Shown one piece after another: positions 57,657 through 62,985 of a DNA stretch of 62,985 nucleotides (position 1 is its first letter; each line of letters begins with the position of its first letter). Under the pieces are notes generated by a model. That model saw only the letters and a program-made list of their open reading frames with translations, made no database searches and was not told the origin of the DNA. Position numbers and translations under genes: made by a program. The DNA is from Clostridia bacterium. Lineage in GTDB: Bacteria > Bacillota > DSM-12270 > Thermacetogeniales > Thermacetogeniaceae. The DNA lies in NCBI GenBank assembly GCA_902812385.1, contig CADDZD010000006.1:1-62985 (forward strand). Direction: 5' to 3'.

Positions 57657-58258
57657 CCGTTTTGGTTGTAACGTTTGTTTTGTCGTTCGGCCCCCTGGCC
57701 TTTGCCTGCTCCTGGCCCTGGCCGGGGTATCCGAAGCCAATAGATTACATTCAGGGCTACGCTTACGAAGTGATCCCGGGAGTGAGACTGTACAGCCCGT
57801 ACGCAACCTTGGAAGTGAGAAGCGATGTCTTCCCCCCAGATGTGAGTTTAACACAAGAAATGAACGCAAAAGCCGCTGTAATTGAGTCCGTCTATGGGAA
57901 CGGCCTGGGGGCGGTTCAAGATGTTCTCCGGCGTTTGGCGGAGGAAATAGGCAAGGATAAAGTTCAGAAGTTCATGGAGGGGGTAGATATATATTTGCTG
58001 CCGTCTATGGATTTCGCCAAGTCCTATGCGATTGCTCAGGGGGAGCCAGATTTAAAAGTAAAAGGTTTTTACGTCACCATGATGAAAGAGATCTGGATCA
58101 ACGCCGAGGATCCGCCTAACGCATGGAAAAATACGCTTTTACACGAGATCGGCCACAGATACGACTACTACTGCAAGGTTTACAAGATCGGGTGCAGGTG
58201 GAAAATTTCGCGCGAGGAGATAATGAGATATATTGAATCGACTAGAAAAATAGTATAA
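57635..58258 (+). CDS. Secreted HEXXH metallopeptidase-like protein
   Basis: About 207 residues: hydrophobic export signal (RRVASLTVLVVTFVLSFGPLAFAC), a helical domain (VQDVLRRLAEEIGKDKVQKFMEGVDIYLLPS) and the zinc motif HEIGHRYDYYC near the C-terminus, after WINAEDPPNAWKNTLL. The start is uncertain: CTG 57635 would give a textbook signal peptide with GAGGG seven bases upstream, while TTG 57662 is the nearest usual start. It overlaps the previous gene. Cell-surface protease role inferred from motif only. Confidence 0.6.
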   Translation: MRRVASLTVLVVTFVLSFGPLAFACSWPWPGYPKPIDYIQGYAYEVIPGVRLYSPYATLEVRSDVFPPDVSLTQEMNAKAAVIESVYGNGLGAVQDVLRRLAEEIGKDKVQKFMEGVDIYLLPSMDFAKSYAIAQGEPDLKVKGFYVTMMKEIWINAEDPPNAWKNTLLHEIGHRYDYYCKVYKIGCRWKISREEIMRYIESTRKIV

Positions 58259-58635
58259 AATCTGCTATAAAATACTCACGTATGTTGAACATTTATTATT
58301 TTTTTGGACACAGTTGAAAATATTTCTTGAGCATTTTAAAATAGAAAAAAAAGATGAGTTAAAAGCAGAATTGATATTAGAATTAGGACCTTAGGTAGGG
58401 GCGACAAAAATGTAGAAAAAGTACCCCCACGGAATTTCTGCGCGCTTTAATAGATTCTACTAAGTCAGACAAAGTCAAAATAAAGCTGTCCAACATGCTT
58501 CGGGCAGCTTTTTATCTTCTTTTTATCTTTTTATATGGGAAATCTATACCGCGCCGTTCTGCCCCGGTGGCGTACACCCTCCCTTGTGGGTAGTCCAGCC
58601 AAGGACTACCCGCGATCTTTTAAAAAAACAGATTG
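58259..58635. other. AT-rich intergenic stretch with repeat copy
   Basis: No gene seen. It contains the first copy of a ~150-bp direct repeat (58305-58453), whose second copy is at 59729-59885, and a hairpin (GTAGTCC..GGACTAC) near 58591-58608. Confidence 0.5.
58305..58453 (+). repeat. ~150-bp direct repeat, copy 1
   Basis: Starts with TGGACACAGTTGAAAATATT; high identity with 59729-59885, with a few short indels. Both copies run TTGAGC..TTTTAAAATAGAA...GATGAGTTAAAAGCAGAA..ATGTAGAAAAAGT and end near GCGCGCT. They flank the HTH/toxin relic plus excisionase-like gene. Confidence 0.75.
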
Positions 58636-58914
58636 TCAATAAGGCAAAAGCTCTATCTTTACGTCGGCGTCAAGTTCATTTGCTATCTTTTTAAGTGTTC
58701 GGATGCTCATATTCTGTCCACCACTCTCGATGCGCGCAATGACAGACTGAGTGGTTCCTATGCGGCGGGCGAGTTCACGTTGCGTCAGTCCTTTCCTCAA
58801 GCGTAGGGCAATAATCTGACGGATTAGTTCATACGTGGGCTCAGTCTCTTTCCAGGCCTTCTGAAATCCAGGATCGGCCATACTTTCTTGTATATGCTTC
58901 TGCAGATCGTCCAT
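58636..58914 (-). CDS. HigA-like antitoxin (XRE HTH)
   Basis: 92 residues; XRE helix-turn-helix (LRKGLTQRELARRIGTTQSVIARIESGGQNMSIRTLKKIANEL) ends in the beta strand VKIELLPY usual for HigA antitoxins. GGAGG stands nine bases before the ATG. The toxin gene just upstream is broken, so this antitoxin may be orphaned or may guard against other copies. Confidence 0.8.
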   Translation of the reverse strand: MDDLQKHIQESMADPGFQKAWKETEPTYELIRQIIALRLRKGLTQRELARRIGTTQSVIARIESGGQNMSIRTLKKIANELDADVKIELLPY

Positions 58915-58919
58915 TTACA

Positions 58920-59275
58920 TCAATCCTCCCTTCGGTTCTGTTCTAAATACTTTGCAAGGCGTCTAAGAGCGATGTCCCGTTCAGAATCCGGAAGCTTATC
59001 CGTCTTCTTCTGGAATCCATGTAGTATCAGGATAGTCCTAACCGGTCAGCAAGCTAAACAACAGGTGATAAGTGCCGCCAAAAGCAACAGTCCTAAGCTC
59101 CCAAAGGTTTCTTTCTATATTAGAGACGAATGGGAAACCGAGATCCAGACCAAAATCACTCAACAGCTGCATGTTTCTGAGAATTTTGGCTTTTACCTTC
59201 GGTTGCAAGCCGTCCAAGTATTCCCCTGACTGGCTGCTTTGCACCCTCTTTGTAATATATAATATGCCACCTCAT
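58920..59275 (-). pseudogene. HigB/RelE-type toxin gene with two frameshifts
   Basis: Three frames read in order give a complete HigB-like toxin: MRWHIIYYKEGAKQPV (from ATG 59275), then EYLDGLQPKVKAKILRNMQLL...NLWELRTVAFGGTYHLLFSLLTG, then RTILILHGFQKKTDKLPDSERDIALRRLAKYLEQNRRED to 58920. One extra G in a GGGG run near 59226 and one extra T near 59042 explain both breaks. A TATAAT box lies six bases before the ATG, hinting at a leaderless transcript. Real decay or base-calling error. Confidence 0.75.
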
Positions 59276-59331
59276 GCTAAAATTATAGCATATATGCGAT
59301 ACTATTTCGATAAGGTTTTTAATCATCTCAT

Positions 59332-59362
59332 GCCCGGCCAAGCGCCGGGCTTTTCTTTTTTT
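59332..59362 (+). terminator. Terminator-like hairpin before excisionase-like gene
   Basis: GCCCGG/CCGGGC (59332-59337 / 59345-59350) with T-rich tail, 16 bases before ATG 59378. Same arrangement as at 60688 and 53871. Confidence 0.7.
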
Positions 59363-59377
59363 ACGGGAGCTGAACGC

Positions 59378-59701
59378 ATGAAACTATACACAGTCCGAGA
59401 AGTGGCGGCAATTCTACACAAGAGGCAGGCTTTCGTCCGAGCCGAGATCGCAGCCGGTCGCCTGGCTGCCGTGAGACTAGGTCCCCGAGGGACCAGGATC
59501 AGCGAAGAAGCACTTCGCGAATATATCACTAAAATGGTGGCGTATCCGTTAGCTTTGCAGGAAGCAGGCACCATGACAAATAAAGATTCTTCGAAAATGT
59601 TCCCTGAAAAAATAGGTATTTTAGGGGAAAGGGGTTATTTACACTCTTTACCAGGTGCTGTAGCTGGAAGCCTTGTGGCTGTTGAAATGCAGGGTTGGTA
59701 A
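59378..59701 (+). CDS. Excisionase/MerR-like HTH protein
   Basis: 107 residues. The first ~62 are a DNA-binding domain of the excisionase type (KLYTVREVAAILHKRQAFVRAEIAAGRLAAVRLGPRGTRISEEALREYI). The C-terminal ~45 are unrelated and absent from the broken copy at 60735, so they may be a local addition. No integrase is in the window. A role in regulating a lost element is possible. Confidence 0.75.
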   Translation: MKLYTVREVAAILHKRQAFVRAEIAAGRLAAVRLGPRGTRISEEALREYITKMVAYPLALQEAGTMTNKDSSKMFPEKIGILGERGYLHSLPGAVAGSLVAVEMQGW

Positions 59702-59728
59702 ATACTGAGGGCAGGATCTGTATAAATT

Positions 59729-59885
59729 TGGATACAGTTGAAAATATTTCTTGAGCGTTTTAAAATAGAACAAAAAAATGATGAGTTAAAAGCAGAAATG
59801 ATATCAGAATTGAATTGGGACTTTTGGCCGGGGGCGATAGAAATGTAGAAAAAGTGCCTCCGGGGATAATTGCGCGCTAAAATAG
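59729..59885 (+). repeat. ~150-bp direct repeat, copy 2
   Basis: Second copy of the repeat at 58305-58453. It fills most of the 260-bp gap after the excisionase-like gene; nothing else is seen in that gap. Confidence 0.75.
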
Positions 59886-59961
59886 CCTATTTTTTATGTG
59901 CCCGGATCGGGAAAAAAGATCCGGGCTTCCTCTACTTAGTATCAGCAAAAGTAGTGAGGGA

Positions 59962-60240
59962 TTAACTCCGAATCTCTAGTTTCAGTCCCAAGGCATTAAA
60001 AGCCTTGATCACGGTGTGGATATGCCCCACCCGTGCGCTTTCCAGCCTGGAAACCTGAGCCTGTGTTAGCCCGGCATGTTTTGCAAGCATTTCCTGACTC
60101 CACTTGCGTTTATTACGGGCGGAGATGATCGCTTGGGCAATTCTGTACTGTATTTCGTCCTGAGCCATCGCTTCAATTATGTCAGGACGCTTTTCTTTTA
60201 TTTGGTCAGCAATTTCTTTCATAGTGTAAAACTTACGCAT
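59962..60240 (-). CDS. HigA-like antitoxin (XRE HTH), second module
   Basis: 92 residues; KEIADQIKEKRPDIIEAMAQDEIQYRIAQAIISARNKRKWSQEMLAKHAGLTQAQVSRLESARVGHIHTVIKAFNALGLKLEI is typical of antitoxins in HigBA pairs, with the HTH in the second half. ATG 60240 is chosen by family start and AAAGGGG upstream. It follows the toxin gene by two bases. Confidence 0.85.
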   Translation of the reverse strand: MRKFYTMKEIADQIKEKRPDIIEAMAQDEIQYRIAQAIISARNKRKWSQEMLAKHAGLTQAQVSRLESARVGHIHTVIKAFNALGLKLEIRS

Positions 60241-60242
60241 GT

Positions 60243-60629
60243 TCAACGTCCCCTTTCTTTCAAATACCGTTCGTAGATACGCTCTGCTCTTCTGATCTCT
60301 ATCGAAGGAACTTTGTCGGTAGTTTTTTTGAAGCACCTTGTCAGCAGAAACTTTCCGTCAACGATAATAAAGAACAGAATACGCTCACGGGCGTTGGAAA
60401 ACCTGATTCTTAGTTCCCAAAGGTTGTACTTGCTTTCCCAGATTCGGTGCACATATTTTTCGCCCAGGGAGAGACCGTTGTTGTTCAGCAGCGCTATACC
60501 GTACAGAATTTTCGACGCTACCTTGGCCGAAGAGTGATTCAATATGTAGCTCCTCACATCATCGTACATAACGATATTGGTGCATTCTTCAAGTATTTTT
60601 AGCAGCCGATCCTGTATGTCCTCTCCCAT
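60243..60629 (-). CDS. HigB/RelE-type toxin, second module
   Basis: 128 residues of the Gp49/HigB family: helical N-terminus and the core NLWELRIRFSNARERILFFIIVDGKFLLTRCFKKTTDKVPSIEIRRAERIYERYL. Such toxins cut mRNA on the ribosome. Toxin-first order is usual for HigBA. ATG 60629 follows AGGTG by six bases; the GTG nine bases upstream is less likely. Confidence 0.85.
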   Translation of the reverse strand: MGEDIQDRLLKILEECTNIVMYDDVRSYILNHSSAKVASKILYGIALLNNNGLSLGEKYVHRIWESKYNLWELRIRFSNARERILFFIIVDGKFLLTRCFKKTTDKVPSIEIRRAERIYERYLKERGR

Positions 60630-60687
60630 TCTTTTCACCTATTTAGGATTATATCAGATTTGGTATGAAAGTAAACATTGGATCTTT

Positions 60688-60719
60688 GCCCGGCGCTGGG
60701 CCGGGCTTTGCTTTTTTTA
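60688..60719 (+). terminator. Terminator-like hairpin before broken excisionase-like copy
   Basis: GCCCGG/CCGGGC (60688-60693 / 60701-60706) and T-rich tail, 16 bases before ATG 60735. Confidence 0.7.
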
Positions 60720-60734
60720 TCAGGAGATGAACGC

Positions 60735-60907
60735 ATGAAACTCTACACGGTCCGGGAAGTGGCGGCAATCCTGCACAAAAGCAGGCTTTCGTTCGAGCCG
60801 AAATCGCGGCCGGTCGCCTAGCTGCCGTGAAACTAGGTCACCGGGGGACCAGGATCACTGAAGAAACGCTACGTGAGTACATTTCAAAAACGACAATGAC
60901 TGCGTAG
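60735..60907 (+). pseudogene. Broken excisionase-like copy
   Basis: Starts like the 59378 gene (KLYTVREVAAILHK), then a one-base loss near 60780 shifts the frame to a stop. The rest of the domain (QAFVRAEIAAGRLAAVKLG...ITEETLREYISK) continues in another frame to 60907. About 85% identical in DNA by eye to the intact copy. Confidence 0.8.
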
Positions 60908-61121
60908 CAGGAAAAAAGGGGGCTGGCGAATCAAAAATAATGTTTGCTAGCCCTCCTGGACTTACAGGAACAGGAGAGGAGAAAGTGCGAAGCGTGGGTT
61001 TTGGAGAGAGTTTTAGGATTGGTTGGTCTAAAGATGGATGGCTTGTCGAAAGAGAAAAAAAGCAGGAATTGGGCAATTTCGGGAGAATGATTAAATAAAG
61101 TTTTTGCAGGAGGCATTTTCT

Positions 61122-61277
61122 TTGGACCCCTGGAAAATGCAAAAACTGTACAGGTTTGCCATCATAATGACCGTGGCAGCGATAATATCCGACATCATAA
61201 CAAAGGACTATATATGGCTATGTTTTCAGTTGGGCGTGCTGTATTTGCTGCTGAGCGGCCCTATCATCAGGTTTTAA
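61122..61277 (+). CDS. Small membrane protein
   Basis: 51 residues, two hydrophobic helices (FAIIMTVAAIISDII and WLCFQLGVLYLLLSG). TTG 61122 has AGGAGG eight bases upstream. It leads the DUF6557-like gene by 20 bases if that gene starts at 61298. Function unknown. Confidence 0.5.
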   Translation: MDPWKMQKLYRFAIIMTVAAIISDIITKDYIWLCFQLGVLYLLLSGPIIRF

Positions 61278-61297
61278 CTGGCCTGGGGGCGGCAGAA

Positions 61298-61717
61298 TTG
61301 AACGTACAGGACTTGTTTCGCAGGGTTTCGTGGGATGACGTGGCCGGATGTTTTGCGCAGCTTTACCCGGACGATATTGAAAATCTGGAGGGCCTGAAAA
61401 AAGTCTTTAATCAGGTGCGTACCTGTGCGCCTGTCACCGATCCGCAGGAAATGATGGTCTCTATCGACCTGGTACAGGACGAAGATGAGCGCTGGTATGA
61501 CGTCTATGGGCGCGTCCCTGGAGAGAGAGAACGCTGCACCTTTGAGCTTTGTTTATACAGAGAGTGGGCGGGTTTTCTGGTGGATGAAAAGCTGCTGCAG
61601 CAGATGAGCCCCCGGGAGATTGTTTCCCACATGCTGCGGGAAATGACGTTTTACGGGTATTCAGATGAAGACATTTTGGCTCAAAGACAGGAAATTGAGA
61701 ATCTTCTGGTGGTTTGA
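61298..61717 (+). CDS. DUF6557-like protein
   Basis: 139 residues: VQDLFRRVSWDDVAGCFAQLYPDDIENLEGLKKVFNQV...LYREWAGFLVDEKLLQQMSPREIVSHMLREMTFYGYSDEDI fits the DUF6557 pattern, of unknown function and common in Clostridia. I chose TTG 61298 because family members begin near here and the upstream frame overlaps the small membrane gene; ATG 61214 is the alternative. Confidence 0.7.
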   Translation: MNVQDLFRRVSWDDVAGCFAQLYPDDIENLEGLKKVFNQVRTCAPVTDPQEMMVSIDLVQDEDERWYDVYGRVPGERERCTFELCLYREWAGFLVDEKLLQQMSPREIVSHMLREMTFYGYSDEDILAQRQEIENLLVV

Positions 61718-61821
61718 GGGAACATAAGAACAAGGGAGCGAGAAGATGTCTGATACTTCCTAATCTCAACGGTCCGATGGTCGCTGCTCAAAAAAATTGC
61801 TTTTTCAGGAGGCTGCCGTTG

Positions 61822-62310
61822 ATGAATCCAATACCTTCCGAAGTTGTTGAAAAAACATGGAAAAGAGTGGGGAGCATGTCTCCCCTACAGGGAAAGAAAA
61901 TGATTAATGAAATGAGCAAGCAGCAGCCGGTTATCCTTGCCTATCTTCTGGCGGCAGGAGACGATCTTTTAAACCAAGACGAGCGGGAATTGTTGCTTTA
62001 TTTAGGAGTGGTGGTGTGGCAGATAATGATTCAGGGAAATAATGCGCCGTTGCCTAAAGTTACCGAAAAAGCCTTAGATAAGGCAGAAAGAAAAAACATG
62101 AAGATGCTTGAACGTTTTGCCGGTAAGGCTTTCGACCAGATGGAAAAGGGCGTGGAAGCAATGTTCCGTAATTATAACCAACGAGAGGTTTTAAAGTATG
62201 TTGTTGAAGCATTGATGGAAGATCCAGAAGAAGGGTGCTTTATCAGGGAGGAAAATAAAGGTATCATGATGGTTTTCTTGAAAACCGTGATCGATTGTTT
62301 TGATCGCTAA
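61822..62310 (+). CDS. Hypothetical helical protein
   Basis: 162 residues, all-helical (VVEKTWKRVGSMSPLQGKKMINEMSKQQPVILAYLLAAGDDLLNQDERELLLYLGVVVWQIM...). AGGAGG stands nine bases before ATG 61822. The acidic, repeat-free chain recalls small proteins linked to SEC-C-type genes, and a SEC-C gene does lie close downstream, but I cannot name the family. Confidence 0.65.
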   Translation: MNPIPSEVVEKTWKRVGSMSPLQGKKMINEMSKQQPVILAYLLAAGDDLLNQDERELLLYLGVVVWQIMIQGNNAPLPKVTEKALDKAERKNMKMLERFAGKAFDQMEKGVEAMFRNYNQREVLKYVVEALMEDPEEGCFIREENKGIMMVFLKTVIDCFDR

Positions 62311-62380
62311 ATTTGGACAATTCATAGCAATAGATGCAAGGCATAACCGAAATCGATAGTAGCGACCCCCGCCCCTGCGG

Positions 62381-62831
62381 GAGGGGGAAATACAAGATTA
62401 CCACCTGTTTGATTTTGACTTCGATGATGCGGCGGTTCACGTTCCCGGCCCCGATTATGCCCCGGGAGAACTGCATGGAGGCTTAAAAGAACTGAACGCC
62501 AAAAGAACGAAAATGACGTCCTTCTCGGCGGACGCAAAAAATGCGGCTACTCTTGCGACTTCGGAGATAACTGGCGGCACGAGATGGTTCTGAAGAAAAT
62601 ACTACACGGCGTTACCCGGTATGCGGTGCCGGTGCCCACCACAGGCCGCCGGAGGATGTCGGTAGAGTTTCGGGTTGCGAAAAATTTCTGCGCATTATCC
62701 GCGATGCCGGGCACCTGGAGCGTGACAATTATCTGCGTTGGGCAGAAAAAGACACAGGTGGGAGAAAGTTTGACCCGGAATATTTCGACATCAACGAAGT
62801 GAACCGGGCGCTGGCGAAGTTGTTAATCTGA
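62381..62831 (+). pseudogene. Plasmid pRiA4b ORF-3-like gene, frameshifted
   Basis: Ordered fragments in different frames: DYHLFDFDFDDAAVHVPGPDY (~62396 on), then ENDVLLGGRKKCGYSCDFGDNWRHEMVLKKIL (~62505-62600), then PPEDVGRVSGCEKFLRIIRDAGH...GRKFDPEYFDINEVNRALAKLLI to 62831. The YSCDFGDNWRHE and FDPEYFDINEVNRAL motifs identify the family. At least two frameshifts (near 62500 and 62620). No clear start. Confidence 0.75.
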
Positions 62832-62906
62832 CCCGTAGGCGGTGGTGAGAAATTTTCCGGCTTTCTACACTGAAAAATCCAAATGAAGATAGCGAGGGGA
62901 ACAGGT

Positions 62907-62985
62907 TTGGCAAAAATCGGCAGAAATGACCCATGTCCATGTGGGAGCGGGAAGAAGTACAAGAAGTGCTGCCTTCCTAAGGTAA
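62907..62985 (+). CDS. SEC-C motif protein (partial, runs off the window)
   Basis: First 26 codons only. [20 protein letters not shown] is the SEC-C zinc motif also found at the SecA C-terminus; here it is N-terminal, as in many stand-alone SEC-C proteins. Start TTG 62907 with GAGGGG ahead. Confidence 0.8.
   Translation, partial: MAKIGRNDPCPCGSGKKYKKCCLPKV

Overview
The window looks like a chromosome segment of a Gram-positive, spore-former-type Firmicute, most likely a Clostridia/Peptococcaceae relative of Desulfotomaculum or Pelotomaculum. This is an inference from gene content (DUF1540, YlbF-family, YflT-type stress protein, LLH holin, SLH domain, copper-amine-oxidase-like stalk domain), purine-rich Shine-Dalgarno sites and frequent GTG/TTG starts. 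No species can be proved from the sequence alone.

Host left arm (1-18122). It holds a membrane diguanylate cyclase, a chemotaxis receptor, a YflT-type stress protein, DUF1540 and DUF1015 proteins, a PHP phosphatase, a cation exchanger, a LysE exporter, a YlbF-like protein and an ECF-type T+A transporter pair. A polyamine operon follows (pyruvoyl arginine decarboxylase, aminopropyltransferase, agmatinase-family enzyme). Next come six tRNA genes in two transcription units, a metal-dependent cyclase, a geranylgeranyl-reductase-type flavoprotein, an L,D-transpeptidase and a seventh tRNA.

Mu-like transposable prophage (18123-53801, 35,679 bp). Both ends can be fixed to the base: TG...CA termini, 19-bp transposase-site-like sequences starting exactly 6 bp from each end, and a flanking 5-bp target duplication AGCAT. 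The order is: a left-end lipoprotein relic; a double-XRE repressor facing an early operon (small HTH proteins, MuA transposase, MuB ATPase, DnaC-like ATPase, Gam, GemA, Mor); a terminator/promoter switch; and the late genes (terminase, portal, MuF, protease/scaffold, capsid, sheath, tube, frameshifted tail chaperone, tape measure, baseplate, fibres). The late region carries a complete diversity-generating retroelement (DGR). Its parts are a C-type-lectin-like variable tail protein with a 120-bp variable repeat (VR), a GRNA-tetraloop hairpin, Avd, a template repeat (TR) and a DGR reverse transcriptase. VR and TR differ at 11 positions, every one a TR adenine, which is the signature of adenine mutagenesis and shows that homing has occurred in this lineage. 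Lysis genes (SLH-tagged amidase, LLH holin) close the prophage. Extra prophage features are arrays of TTAACGC-type heptamers spaced about one helical turn apart at the left end, centre and right end, and a counter-transcribed membrane 'moron' gene with its own near-consensus promoter.

Host right arm (53802-62985). This is an accessory region with many apparent frameshifts: a split replication-initiator-like gene, a broken copper-amine-oxidase-like protein, a broken HigB toxin next to an intact antitoxin, a broken excisionase-like copy and a broken pRiA4b ORF-3-like gene. Apparently intact genes are a secreted CARDB-type protein, a secreted HEXXH protein, a HigBA-like pair, an excisionase-like gene, a small membrane protein, a DUF6557-like protein and the start of a SEC-C protein. 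The frameshifts could be real decay or base-calling errors.
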